A DNA stretch of 54,275 nt from Flavobacteriales bacterium (GCA_947442505.1 CANEVR010000011.1:1-54275); one strand, 5' to 3'. Shown: positions 25,902-34,302, counted from the first letter of the stretch. Numbers and translations are program-made. Notes: generated by a model from the letters alone, not told the origin.

Positions 25902-26432
25902 TTACTCCCCCATCGTCTCTTTCAATACTACATTCATCATGATTGCGATGGGCGCGATCATTGCCGCGCGCTGATTGAAAATGCGCATGGCAGCTATGAT
26001 AACAATGGGCAACAATTCATCTTGCGTTGGTATATCATCACGATTAATGTGGGTCACCAAATAGGGGCGACTCTTCCACCACTTGCCTTGCTTCTCCATC
26101 ACCAACACCTCCACACCTTGATCATTGATCAAACACAATCGATTCTCTGATGCGCCTTTCTTTTTAAAAACATACTCACGACCTTCTTTCGAAATCACTT
26201 TGATGTCCTTGAAGATCTTGGACTTGAATTGCAATTCAACTCCCTGATCATTGCTAAAACTTAAATCAAATTTCCAGTAATTGTCCTTGGTTAACAACGC
26301 TATTATTTGGTCTTCCTTTTTAAAAGCGATATCCGTCTTCCACCATTTGTGCAAGGCCGAGTTAGCCAATACAACTCCATCCATTTCCAAGGAAGTTTTA
26401 AAACTCCCTATGTTTTTCACCATTATTTCCAT
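25902..26432 (-). CDS. Hypothetical protein, possibly LURP-one/scramblase-like fold
   Basis: A 176-residue protein I do not recognise. It has no signal peptide. The first two thirds alternate strands with many Lys/Phe/Trp (ALHKWWKTDIAFKKEDQIIA, DNYWKFDLSFSNDQGVELQF), loosely like beta-barrel LURP-one/Tubby proteins; the similarity is impressionistic. The last 40 residues (LLPIVIIAAMRIFNQRAAMIAPIAIMMNVV) are hydrophobic and could form a membrane-bound helix, as Tubby-like proteins do. ATG 26432 is supported by TATCCTTG, a one-mismatch -7 box, 4 bases upstream; GTG/ATG at 26423 is possible too. Confidence 0.65.
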   Translation of the reverse strand: MEIMVKNIGSFKTSLEMDGVVLANSALHKWWKTDIAFKKEDQIIALLTKDNYWKFDLSFSNDQGVELQFKSKIFKDIKVISKEGREYVFKKKGASENRLCLINDQGVEVLVMEKQGKWWKSRPYLVTHINRDDIPTQDELLPIVIIAAMRIFNQRAAMIAPIAIMMNVVLKETMGE

Positions 26433-26511
26433 TCAACAAGGATAACCGAATGGGAAGACAAAAAAAATACTCCTATAGGAGTATTTATGGATGCGATTTT
26501 ATTTCCGATAC

Positions 26512-27153
26512 TCAAGGCGCCAAACGGATTTTACACCATTCGAAATCTGCATCCACCTGATATACCAATCGGTCATGCAATCGGCTGGGACGGCCTTGCC
26601 AAAATTCAAAATTATGCGGGATGATGCGGTACCCACCCCAATATGGCGGACGGGGAACTTCTTGTCCTTCAAATCGATCCGTTGTCTCTTGAAACAACTT
26701 CTCCAATTCCTCTCGACTGTGTAAGGCCTTACTTTGCGGTGAGGCCCATGCACCCAACTGACTCTCGCGGGGACGACTCGCAAAATACGCATCACTCTCA
26801 ACATCGCCCATGCGCTTTACCACTCCGGTTACTCTAACTTGTCTTTCCAAATTATTCCAGAAAAAGTTGACGCCAACTTTCTCATTCAACTCCATTTCTT
26901 TTCCCTTGTCGCTGTTGTAATTGGTATAAAAGACCAATCCATTGCGGGTGGCTTCGCGAAGCAATACAATTCTTGAATGCGGATAACCTCCGGTGCCTAT
27001 GGTACTCAATGTCATCGCATTGAAATCATGCACTCCATCCTTCTGCGCATCCATCAACCAATCGTTCAATTGATCAATCGGGTGATTTTTTGCATCGGAC
27101 TCCAACAGTATATTTTGGGTGTAGTCTTTTCTTTGGTTGTACAATTCTTCCAT
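26512..27153 (-). CDS. pdxH: Pyridoxamine 5'-phosphate oxidase
   Basis: A 213-residue FMN enzyme that oxidises pyridoxamine or pyridoxine phosphate to pyridoxal phosphate. Recognisable parts are RKDYTQNILLESD (N-terminal arm), FNAMTLSTIGTGGYPHSRIVLLRE, GLVFYTNYNSDKGKEM (FMN-binding), RPRESQLGAWASPQS and the C-terminal FEWCKIRLAP with the Arg/Pro tail. ATG at 27153 begins just after the stop of the upstream glycosyltransferase (13-base gap); the longer frame to 27201 would overlap that gene and has no family match. It is the last gene of the epimerase-GT-GT-pdxH run. Confidence 0.96.
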   Translation of the reverse strand: MEELYNQRKDYTQNILLESDAKNHPIDQLNDWLMDAQKDGVHDFNAMTLSTIGTGGYPHSRIVLLREATRNGLVFYTNYNSDKGKEMELNEKVGVNFFWNNLERQVRVTGVVKRMGDVESDAYFASRPRESQLGAWASPQSKALHSREELEKLFQETTDRFEGQEVPRPPYWGGYRIIPHNFEFWQGRPSRLHDRLVYQVDADFEWCKIRLAP

Positions 27154-27166
27154 TTGACGAATGTCG

Positions 27167-28336
27167 TTATTTTTTATTAAACATCTCCTGATAAATTTCA
27201 TTCAATCGCATCGCATGGCTTTCAGGGCTGTGCTCTTGCTCAATCCTATCAACGGCCATCCTTCCCTTAGATTCCATTTCTTCGGGATTAGATAATATTC
27301 TGCGAAGCTGTGTTTTAAAAGAATTGACCAACTCTTGACTGATGAAGGATTCTCTGGTCGTTGGTATTTCCGACCATTCTCCCCAAACATTGGTCTCATG
27401 CTGGACGCGCCATCCCACCTCTTCAGTATTAATTTCAGGCAATGAACGAATGCTGGTGGTAAGAACAGGACATCCATTGGCCTGCATCTCCAAAACACTG
27501 TAACCGTAAGTATCCTGCCATGTGGGCAACAATCCCAAATGACTTTCTTGCATCAATGCCAGAACCTGTTCATTGGGCAACTGCGCATGCCTAGTAATCC
27601 AGTCTTGTTCGCGCAGCCATTGCATGTCCTCCTCTCTTTGTTTGTAGTCAATGCCTGGCCATCCAGATTCTACGTCCATTGATGAAACGATGGTCAGGTG
27701 CAAAGGAAATTCCTTGCGTATTTCCTCTAAAGCATGCACCATCTCCTGACCGCCTTTGCGGTAAAAAGCCCTTCCGACAAACAAGAGTCTAAACTCCCCT
27801 TCCCAATTTCTTGGCTGATAAGTTTGGGCTTGCTGCGGCGGATGCAGAACTTGGATTTTGCTCGAAATGATTTCCTCATACTCCGGAAAATACTGCAAAA
27901 CACTTTTTTGAATTTCCATTGTACTTTGAGACAACGCCAAAAGCGCTTTGCAACTGGGCTGAATCATTGCATCCATTGCCTTGTGTATGATAGGATCGAC
28001 AGTCAGCATTTGCAAACCACCCTCTTGTTTAAAGCCTGATTTCATTTTGTTGAAATATGGCAACACCGTTTCAAACGTGGCGATCCACGGGGTATTTCCG
28101 TAACTCACCGAATTGAAAAAATGCATCCCATCCACATTCAAAGGCAATAGGTTTTTGAACTGGTAATAATCGGTATCAATGGGCGGTGAAAATCCTTTTT
28201 GGATGAACCAAAAATTGATGCGGTTCATGTAAGCATAATAATTGTTTCGACTTACATTCTTGTATTCCACTTGCGCAACACGCTGGATGATGTTTCGTTT
28301 CTCGGGATAATTATTTCCGGTATAGCCCACCTTCAT
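27167..28336 (-). CDS. GT4-type glycosyltransferase
   Basis: A 389-residue cytosolic GT-B enzyme (glycosyl transferases group 1). The C-terminal donor domain is clear: LLFVGRAFYRKGGQEMVHAL, LPNEQVLALMQESHLGLLPTW, YGYSVLEMQANGCPVLTT with the EX7E-like arrangement, and SLPEIN. The acceptor domain (LPLNVDGMHFFNSVSYGNTPWIATFETV) is unusual and probably specific. It follows the 419-residue glycosyltransferase with a 1-base gap and precedes pdxH. Likely adds a sugar to a surface polysaccharide or lipid; substrate unknown. Confidence 0.9.
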   Translation of the reverse strand: MKVGYTGNNYPEKRNIIQRVAQVEYKNVSRNNYYAYMNRINFWFIQKGFSPPIDTDYYQFKNLLPLNVDGMHFFNSVSYGNTPWIATFETVLPYFNKMKSGFKQEGGLQMLTVDPIIHKAMDAMIQPSCKALLALSQSTMEIQKSVLQYFPEYEEIISSKIQVLHPPQQAQTYQPRNWEGEFRLLFVGRAFYRKGGQEMVHALEEIRKEFPLHLTIVSSMDVESGWPGIDYKQREEDMQWLREQDWITRHAQLPNEQVLALMQESHLGLLPTWQDTYGYSVLEMQANGCPVLTTSIRSLPEINTEEVGWRVQHETNVWGEWSEIPTTRESFISQELVNSFKTQLRRILSNPEEMESKGRMAVDRIEQEHSPESHAMRLNEIYQEMFNKK

Positions 28337-28337
28337 A

Positions 28338-29597
28338 TCAAGCGTGCATTATGGCATCCGCATATCGCTCCCAACTCATCATGGCCGTTTTATCCTTTAC
28401 GTTGTTTCGATCAATGGGATGATCCAAAAACTTCATCATGACTTTCGCCATGTCATTAATATCGCCATCCTTGGCCAAATACCCATTAAAACCATCAGTA
28501 ATGGTTTCTGGAAAATGGCCCACGTTGGTGGCCAACAATGGCAGTGCGAAATTATAACTGAGCGATTCAATGCCGCTGGGAGTTGCTGTTCTATAAAACA
28601 ACAAAACCGCATCACTTACTTGAAAAAATGGAGGAACTTCTTCATTGCCGATGAAGCGATTCACGACATAACAATCTTTCTCTATCCCCAACTTCTGTAT
28701 CCATTCCAAGGGTTGGTCTTCCCTTTCATCGTCTTTCTTATTGAGCAAAATTCTTTTGGCCCAACCAAAGACCATTTGCTTAAAACGCGTGGACCACTTG
28801 GATTGATCCAAAGTGTTCCAAAACGATTCACCGGCAATGACCAAACTCACGTCGTCGCGTTGGGCACGAACTTTCGCAAACGCCTGTATCGCTTGATCCA
28901 ATCCTTTGTATCTGCGAATAAAACCGAAAAACAAAAAGACGTTTTTCTTCAAACCCCATTGTTTCTTCAAGGCCTCAATGTCCAAATCCGCCTGCGGCTT
29001 GAACAAATCATAAATGGGATGAAACAATTTGATGACTGTATTCTTTCCCCTATCTCCAGTTTCAGTCAAATGAAATGCCTTATCGGGAAAAACACTTTTT
29101 AGTTCTTCAAAGGTTTTTAACGCATGGACCAAAATCGTATCAGCCTTTCCCAATGCCCATTTGGTGAGCACTTTGTCAATGGCAGAATGTTCCTTTTGCT
29201 GAACAAAATGTACGTCAAAGATTACTTCGCAATGCCCCTTTAGTCCCTTTGCTATAAAATACAACGGCAAGCCTTGCAAAGCAATGCTCCATTGAATGAT
29301 GACTTTGGATGCACGAAGGGATTTGATTTTCTGGACGGTTTCTCGCCAGGTCAAAGGATTGTTGTAATTGGTGACATAATGAACCTGAACACATGATCCT
29401 TGAAGCAAGTCTGACTTGCTGGATTTATCGACAAACTCTCTTGGGATAATAGCAGGGTATTGCTGGGTCCATGAAACGATGTGTACCTCACAATCGCCGC
29501 GTTTGTCCAATGCCAAAGCCAAAGAAGTGTTGTAATTCTGAATCCCTCCTTTGAATAAAGGGCCAGGACCAAAACACACCACTACTTCTTTGCTCAT
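28338..29597 (-). CDS. GT4-type glycosyltransferase
   Basis: A 419-residue glycosyltransferase with CFGPGPLFKGGIQNYNTSLA (N-terminal acceptor-side glycine loop), FLFFGFIRRYKGLDQAIQAFAKV, VSLVIAGES, and SDAVLLFYRTATPSGIESLSYNFALPLLAT, where the SGIESLSYNF segment takes the place of the usual E-(F)-G-(L/I)-x2-x-EA loop. This is the GT-B fold. It overlaps the upstream epimerase by 4 bases and is 1 base from the second glycosyltransferase, so the three genes are co-translated. Its presumed role is surface glycan synthesis using an epimerised nucleotide sugar. Confidence 0.9.
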   Translation of the reverse strand: MSKEVVVCFGPGPLFKGGIQNYNTSLALALDKRGDCEVHIVSWTQQYPAIIPREFVDKSSKSDLLQGSCVQVHYVTNYNNPLTWRETVQKIKSLRASKVIIQWSIALQGLPLYFIAKGLKGHCEVIFDVHFVQQKEHSAIDKVLTKWALGKADTILVHALKTFEELKSVFPDKAFHLTETGDRGKNTVIKLFHPIYDLFKPQADLDIEALKKQWGLKKNVFLFFGFIRRYKGLDQAIQAFAKVRAQRDDVSLVIAGESFWNTLDQSKWSTRFKQMVFGWAKRILLNKKDDEREDQPLEWIQKLGIEKDCYVVNRFIGNEEVPPFFQVSDAVLLFYRTATPSGIESLSYNFALPLLATNVGHFPETITDGFNGYLAKDGDINDMAKVMMKFLDHPIDRNNVKDKTAMMSWERYADAIMHA

Positions 29598-30640
29598 GCG
29601 TTCAATTGTTTTAGCGCGGCCTCATACACACGACGCATTCCTTCCTCCGTGCTGATTTTGGCCTTCCATCCCAATTTCTCTTGAACAAAGGTCATGTCAC
29701 AGTAACGGGAGTGTACTCCAACGGGCTTGTCCAATAGGGGTTTGATGGTGGGCTCATAGCCAGCAAACTGGCAGAACAATTGAATGATTTCACGGAATGA
29801 AGTCAATTTGCCCATTCCTATGTTGATGGCTGTTCCATCATGGATGTGATCCATGGCCAACAAAATACAATCTATCACATCATCGATGTGAACGAAATCA
29901 CGACCCTGATGGCCGCTGCCCCACACTTCAAAAGGATCTTCCTTTCGAGCCGCTCTGGATGCAATGGCAGGAACAGGATAGGTCAAATCTTGGTCTTCAC
30001 CATATCCACTGAATGGACGGATACAAGTCACTTTTAATCCGTAATGAGAGGCGGCAATTTTGGCCAAGAACTCCCCGGTCAATTTGCTCCAACCGTAGGT
30101 CATGTCAGGCTCGCCCATTTTCTTAAAATCGATATCACTTTCTTTGAGGGCAATGGCGCCGTCCACCGTTTGCAAATCCACTGGATAAGCGGCGGACGAG
30201 CTGGGATACAACAAACGCTCTGGTTTGTAATTCACTGCCCAATAAAACATCTCCGCATCGATGGCCAAATCCAAGGCCACCATCATGGGGTCGCCATCAA
30301 TCTTGGCACGACCACCAACAATGGCTGCGAAATGAAACACGTCTGCTATGCGGTCGCAATCAAAAGGAAAATCATCAGCGAAATGCTGCGGATTGTCCAT
30401 CAAGCGGCGCATCACTTTCAGTGCGTCATCATGAATAAACAAAGCTCTGGAATCGTAGACTACATAATCTTCACCACGAACAGCCGTTTCATGCTTCAAC
30501 CAAGTGTCTGGGTGAGTCCCCACCATCAAGTTGTCAATAAAAACAACTTGATCTTGGGTTGTATTCAATAATCTTTTGACCATATTGCGACCCACAAAGC
30601 CACAGCCGCCGGTCACCAAATGCGTTTTTACATTCTCCAT
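29594..30640 (-). CDS. NAD-dependent epimerase/dehydratase (extended SDR)
   Basis: A 348-residue extended SDR enzyme acting on nucleotide sugars. Seen are GGCGFVGRN (NAD-binding glycine motif, residues 10-18), VFHFAAIVGG, YPSSSAAYP and the catalytic YGWSK (YxxxK), and IRPFSGYG. GFVGRN is close to dTDP-glucose 4,6-dehydratase/GDP-sugar epimerases, but the product cannot be fixed. The first in-frame codon at 30652 is TTG; ATG at 30640 is preferred. It opens the epimerase-GT-GT-pdxH run and overlaps the next gene by 4 bases. The start is 46 bases from the divergent MGMT-like gene. Confidence 0.92.
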   Translation of the reverse strand: MENVKTHLVTGGCGFVGRNMVKRLLNTTQDQVVFIDNLMVGTHPDTWLKHETAVRGEDYVVYDSRALFIHDDALKVMRRLMDNPQHFADDFPFDCDRIADVFHFAAIVGGRAKIDGDPMMVALDLAIDAEMFYWAVNYKPERLLYPSSSAAYPVDLQTVDGAIALKESDIDFKKMGEPDMTYGWSKLTGEFLAKIAASHYGLKVTCIRPFSGYGEDQDLTYPVPAIASRAARKEDPFEVWGSGHQGRDFVHIDDVIDCILLAMDHIHDGTAINIGMGKLTSFREIIQLFCQFAGYEPTIKPLLDKPVGVHSRYCDMTFVQEKLGWKAKISTEEGMRRVYEAALKQLNA

Positions 30641-30669
30641 TTCAGTCGGCAAATTACGAAGGAATGCGC

Positions 30670-30677
30670 TACTTTTG
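30670..30677 (+). promoter_or_regulatory. -7 promoter box of the MGMT-like gene
   Basis: TACTTTTG is a perfect TAnnTTTG match, 8 bases before the ATG, within the 45-base gap to the divergent epimerase gene. Confidence 0.5.
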
Positions 30678-30685
30678 AATCCATC

Positions 30686-31009
30686 ATGAACGAGTTTTAC
30701 GCAGCCATTTATGAATTGGTAAAAGTGATTCCGAAAGGAAAAGTAACAACCTATGGCGCCATAGCTGCTGCATTGGGAAAGCCCAAGGGAGCGCGTTTGG
30801 TGGGATATGCCATGAATGCATGTGATAAAAATTTACCGGCACATCGTGTGGTCAATCGCAACGGTATGTTGACAGGAAAAGTCCATTTTCCTGGACCTGA
30901 TGAAATGGCCAATCGATTGCGGGCTGATGGAATTGAAGTGATTGGAGACCAAATTATCGGCTTTGAAAACCACTTTTGGGACCCTGGTTTTGAATGGCAA
31001 TCAATGTAA
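30686..31009 (+). CDS. Alkyltransferase-like (ATL) protein of the MGMT family
   Basis: A 107-residue protein consisting of the C-terminal DNA-binding half of O6-alkylguanine-DNA alkyltransferase: YELVKVIPKGKVTTYGAIAAALG, GARLVGYAMNAC, LPAHRVVNRNGML. The active-site motif PCHRV is PAHRV: the acceptor cysteine is alanine, so alkyl transfer is not possible. ATL proteins bind O6-alkylguanine and recruit nucleotide excision repair; uvrA lies 3.3 kb downstream on the other strand. ATG at 30686 is chosen over 30620 because the family begins about here. It converges with the PAP2 gene (9-base overlap of the 3' ends). Confidence 0.9.
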   Translation: MNEFYAAIYELVKVIPKGKVTTYGAIAAALGKPKGARLVGYAMNACDKNLPAHRVVNRNGMLTGKVHFPGPDEMANRLRADGIEVIGDQIIGFENHFWDPGFEWQSM

Positions 31010-31585
31010 ATCCAATCGGATTCTTTGCTTTGCCCATGAGGTTTTTAATCCTCGCCACAAAGTCCAAGCAGACAAACCTCCCATCAACCAACCCATGAGG
31101 ATATCCGTCAAATAATGCACCCCCAAATACATCCTAGAGAAACCGATCAACATTACCCAAATGGCCAAAATGACGGTCCATGCTCGATGAACAGGTCGCA
31201 TCACCAAAATAAAAAACAAAGCTACAGCCATGGTATTGGCAGCATGACTCGAATAAAAACCAAACTGCCCTCCCTTGTAATCATTGCCGTTGTTGTCTTT
31301 GACAAAATGCAATAAGCCCTCCAAGGCAGGCTCATGGCTCGGACGGAGACGCTCCACCAAGGGTTTGAACACCGAAGAGGCAACCTGATCATTGAAAAAA
31401 ATCAACAATCCAAAAAGCAAAATTAGTTTCCAAACTGAAATTTGAAACCTCCTCAATAACATAAAAATCATCAACAAATACAAGAAGAAACTCGTATCCC
31501 GATAGCTGACCCACCACATGAACCGATCTCCGAAAGGAGTGTGGTACTCATGAATAAGGGCAATGAGGGATTGGTCGATATTCAT
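31001..31585 (-). CDS. PAP2 family membrane phosphatase
   Basis: A 194-residue integral-membrane lipid phosphatase. The three PAP2 motifs are present: KPLVERLRPS (motif 1, K-x6-RP), YSSHAANTM (motif 2, SSH for PSGH) and SRMYLGVHYLTDIL (motif 3, SR-x5-H-x3-D). Five or six helices surround them. Family members dephosphorylate undecaprenyl pyrophosphate or phosphatidic acid; here undecaprenyl-PP recycling or lipid A modification are both possible. It is 3 bases downstream of the acyl-CoA synthetase gene and probably transcribed with it. Confidence 0.92.
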   Translation of the reverse strand: MNIDQSLIALIHEYHTPFGDRFMWWVSYRDTSFFLYLLMIFMLLRRFQISVWKLILLFGLLIFFNDQVASSVFKPLVERLRPSHEPALEGLLHFVKDNNGNDYKGGQFGFYSSHAANTMAVALFFILVMRPVHRAWTVILAIWVMLIGFSRMYLGVHYLTDILMGWLMGGLSAWTLWRGLKTSWAKQRIRLDLH

Positions 31586-31588
31586 GCT

Positions 31589-33358
31589 TTAATCTTGACC
31601 AAACATGGCCTCTATTAAGTGGCGGTAATTTTCCATGATGCGTTTGCGCTTCAACTTCAAAGTTGGCGTGATTTCGCCTTTGTTGATTGAGAACGGCTCA
31701 CCTACAATTTGGAATGATTTGACTTGTTCCCATTTTCCAAATCGAATATTGATTTTCGAGATGTCTTGCCAAATCAACTCCTTGATGGTATCGTGGTGCA
31801 GCCATTGGTCTCCATGATCTTGTGCAATACCTTTTTGACGTGCAATCTCAGCTAGGACCAAACGATCCGGAACAATCAATGCTCCTGGAAATTTTTGGTT
31901 CTCCCCAATGACCATACATTGTTCGATATACAAAGATTCTTTTAACGCATTCTCAATCACTTGCGGAGCGACATATTTTCCGCCACTGGTCTTGAACATT
32001 TCTTTTTTGCGATCCGTAATGAACAAGAATCCATCTCTGAACTCCCCTATGTCTCCAGTATGAAACCAACCGTCCTTGATGACTTCCGCTGTCAATTCAG
32101 GTTGCTTAAAATACCCCATCATGACATTGGGACCTTGAACCGTGATTTCGCCATCTTCCATGATTTTGACTTGGACACCATCGATCAACTTACCCACAGA
32201 ACCTACACGCAACATGTCCTCGCCGCGCACTGTATTGACCGTGACAACAGGTGAAGTTTCAGTAAGACCATACCCTTCCAAAACAGTCATTCCAGCCGCA
32301 TTGAAAAAACGAGCCAAGCGGGGCTGTAAAGCGGCGCTGCCTGAAGCAATGGCACCAATACGCGTTAATCCCAACGCTGCCTTGACTTTACTAAAGACCA
32401 ATTTTCGTGCGATGCCCAATTGAAAATAATACCAAGTTGATTTGCCAGAAGGTTCCCATTCCAAGGCCAAATTCAAAGCCCATTGGAACAAGACTTTCTT
32501 GATACCCTTATTGGCCAATCCCTTTTGAACAATGCCATCATACACTATCTCCAACAAACGCGGAACTGCTGAGAAAATATGAGGATGACTATGATTCAAG
32601 TCATCTTTGATGGTCTCCATATTGGTCATATAAATGGTCACACCATTCAACATGTACAAATAATGTAGCATACGCTCGAAAATGTGGCAACACGGTAAAA
32701 AGCTGAGGGCTACAGAATTTCCTTTTTCCAAGAGGGGCAAACGAGGATCTGAGGAGACGACGTTGGTGGCAATATTTTCATGACTGAGCATGACACCCTT
32801 TGGAAGACCTGTGGTTCCAGAAGTATAGATAATAGTGGCCAAATCCTGGGCATTCACTGCATCACGGCGTGACTTTAATTCAGTCAAACGCTCGTTGTTC
32901 TTTAATGCAAAACTGTTCCAGGCTTGCAAACCTTCCACTTCATCAAATGAAAACACTCTGGGCTGCGCGGTTAACTTGGGATAAATGCACTTCACTTTGT
33001 CATACAAAGCAGCATCGGACAAAAAAATCAATTTGGCCTCAGAATGGTTGAGAATGTATTCGTAATCCGATTCTGTCATGGTGGGATAAATGGGTACATC
33101 CACTGCGCCAATTTGCAAAGCGGCATGATCCACGATATTCCATTCAGCGCGATTGTATGAAGTAATCAACGCAATTCGATCACCAGGGGCAATGCCCATT
33201 TCCAAGAGACCTTGGGCCAATTGTTCCACCTGCTGAATAAAAGATGAAGTGGACAAAGATTGCCATTGCTCACCTCTCTTTGTCACAATCATTTCCGACA
33301 ATGGATAATGCTCCATTTGGTGGTACGGAAAATCAAATAAACGATTTGTTAGGGTCAT
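31589..33358 (-). CDS. Long-chain acyl-CoA synthetase (AMP-binding enzyme)
   Basis: A 589-residue ANL-family ligase. Motifs: IIYTSGTTGLPKGVMLSHENI (ATP/AMP-binding P-loop; only IIYTSGTTGLPKGVM considered here), LEGYGLTETSPV, WFHTGDIGEF and ITDRKKEMFKTSGGKY. The C-terminal lysine motif (SINKGEITPTLK) is present. This is the FadD15-like FACS branch that activates fatty acids to acyl-CoA through an acyl-AMP; it lacks a signal peptide and is cytosolic or membrane associated. TATATTCG 4 bases before the ATG is a one-mismatch -7 box, so the mRNA may be leaderless. Confidence 0.95.
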   Translation of the reverse strand: MTLTNRLFDFPYHQMEHYPLSEMIVTKRGEQWQSLSTSSFIQQVEQLAQGLLEMGIAPGDRIALITSYNRAEWNIVDHAALQIGAVDVPIYPTMTESDYEYILNHSEAKLIFLSDAALYDKVKCIYPKLTAQPRVFSFDEVEGLQAWNSFALKNNERLTELKSRRDAVNAQDLATIIYTSGTTGLPKGVMLSHENIATNVVSSDPRLPLLEKGNSVALSFLPCCHIFERMLHYLYMLNGVTIYMTNMETIKDDLNHSHPHIFSAVPRLLEIVYDGIVQKGLANKGIKKVLFQWALNLALEWEPSGKSTWYYFQLGIARKLVFSKVKAALGLTRIGAIASGSAALQPRLARFFNAAGMTVLEGYGLTETSPVVTVNTVRGEDMLRVGSVGKLIDGVQVKIMEDGEITVQGPNVMMGYFKQPELTAEVIKDGWFHTGDIGEFRDGFLFITDRKKEMFKTSGGKYVAPQVIENALKESLYIEQCMVIGENQKFPGALIVPDRLVLAEIARQKGIAQDHGDQWLHHDTIKELIWQDISKINIRFGKWEQVKSFQIVGEPFSINKGEITPTLKLKRKRIMENYRHLIEAMFGQD

Positions 33359-33404
33359 ATTGCGAATATAACCAAAACGGATTAGACAATTTTTAGCAAC
33401 AGAG

Positions 33405-34013
33405 TCAAATGTGTTTTAACTGTTCCGATATGAATGCCTTGATTTCATCCCATTGAACATCGATATACATTTTCGGACTTAATTCTAAATCTGCATCTTC
33501 GAAATAGCTCAGGCTCTTTAAAACCATAAAAAGGGAACCATCATGGTACTTTTCATTGTAAAAACTTATCACTTCATTCAAAGAGAAACGTTGTAAGATA
33601 AAATACAAATCAATAAAATCCTTTTTACTACCTCTTCCTGCAATTGCGTTCAATTTCATTGCTGCGATATCCCTATCCGAAGCCAATCGCACTTTGTTGA
33701 CATGAATAACAGGCCCTATCCATTTGTATTGATAGGAAACCAAATCAACTTTAATATCATTTACAGAACAAATAAGAACATTATCTGATTTCTTAATCAA
33801 TTGAACACAGCCAAACAACGAAAGTTTAGAGAGGAATAAATCTTCATCAATGGGTTGGTTTCCGAAAAAATCCAAATCAATTGAATCTCTGTGTCCGTAC
33901 TGAAGCGCCAACGAAGTACCACCCACCAAAACAAATGAATCAAAAGTTGACTCATTCATCACTGCGTTTAACAATTCCAGAAGTTCGGGCTTGACTGTTG
34001 CTGTGAATAACAT
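33405..34013 (-). CDS. AbiEii/AbiGii-type nucleotidyltransferase toxin
   Basis: A 202-residue MNT-fold protein with VLVGGTSLALQYGHRDSIDLDFFG: the GG-x12-S-x-DLDFF arrangement holds the two catalytic metal-binding Asp. A second conserved part is VRLASDRDIAAMKLNAIAGRGSKKDFIDLYFI, quoted as two pieces (DIAAMKLNAI; KKDFIDLYFI), typical of AbiEii/AbiGii. AbiEii toxins add nucleotides to tRNA or other targets and block growth during phage infection. It is shorter than classical AbiEii (~300). The start overlaps the upstream antitoxin-like gene by 46 bases. Confidence 0.88.
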   Translation of the reverse strand: MLFTATVKPELLELLNAVMNESTFDSFVLVGGTSLALQYGHRDSIDLDFFGNQPIDEDLFLSKLSLFGCVQLIKKSDNVLICSVNDIKVDLVSYQYKWIGPVIHVNKVRLASDRDIAAMKLNAIAGRGSKKDFIDLYFILQRFSLNEVISFYNEKYHDGSLFMVLKSLSYFEDADLELSPKMYIDVQWDEIKAFISEQLKHI

Positions 34014-34270
34014 CTAAATTTAGTTTTATCGATGTTTAAAACCAAAGATAAATAGGCGTGAGTCCTTTTATCCAACGATCTCAAATTGGTAACCACTTCA
34101 ACAATTTCTTCCTTGGAATACAATCTCTTTATTAGCTCCCAATCACTCAAAAAACCAAACTCCACAACTTTAAAAATGATTTGAGCTTTATGCTGACTTA
34201 AGTTCAGATGAGCCTTATCAACATCCCAGAACAGGTGATTAGAAAATTGATTTAGGATGTCCTGATTCAT
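33968..34270 (-). CDS. Antitoxin-like partner of the AbiEii toxin (DUF6922-like)
   Basis: A 100-residue protein upstream of and overlapping the toxin. Its N-terminal stretch (FSNHLFWDVDKAHLNLSQHKA, then VEFGFLSDWELIKRLYSKEEI) matches the small protein found beside nucleotidyltransferase toxins in Bacteroidota, known to me as DUF6922; I take it to be the antitoxin. The unusually long 46-base overlap implies coupling by restart. TATTTTTG at 34275-34282 ends 4 bases before the ATG. The last ~15 residues, in the overlap, are unlike the rest and may be under weak selection. Confidence 0.75.
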   Translation of the reverse strand: MNQDILNQFSNHLFWDVDKAHLNLSQHKAQIIFKVVEFGFLSDWELIKRLYSKEEIVEVVTNLRSLDKRTHAYLSLVLNIDKTKFRCYSQQQSSPNFWNC

Positions 34271-34274
34271 GAGT

Positions 34275-34282
34275 CAAAAATA
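34275..34282 (-). promoter_or_regulatory. -7 promoter box of the AbiE-type TA operon, 4 bases from ATG
   Basis: TATTTTTG on the minus strand followed by ACTC then ATG; identical octamer and spacing to the pyrE promoter (TATTTTTG-CAAC-ATG at 42434). Located in the 32-base gap after uvrA's stop. Confidence 0.65.
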
Positions 34283-34302
34283 GAATAAATAAATCTAATT
34301 AA

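Noticed and set aside
30641-30652. Start of the epimerase at 30652
   Set aside because: The codon is TTG and the family-type start is ATG at 30640; same problem at 42309 for the NUDIX gene and 37830 for DUF47.
30827-30850. Active O6-alkylguanine-DNA methyltransferase
   Set aside because: The acceptor cysteine is replaced by alanine in PAHRV, so the protein cannot accept alkyl groups.
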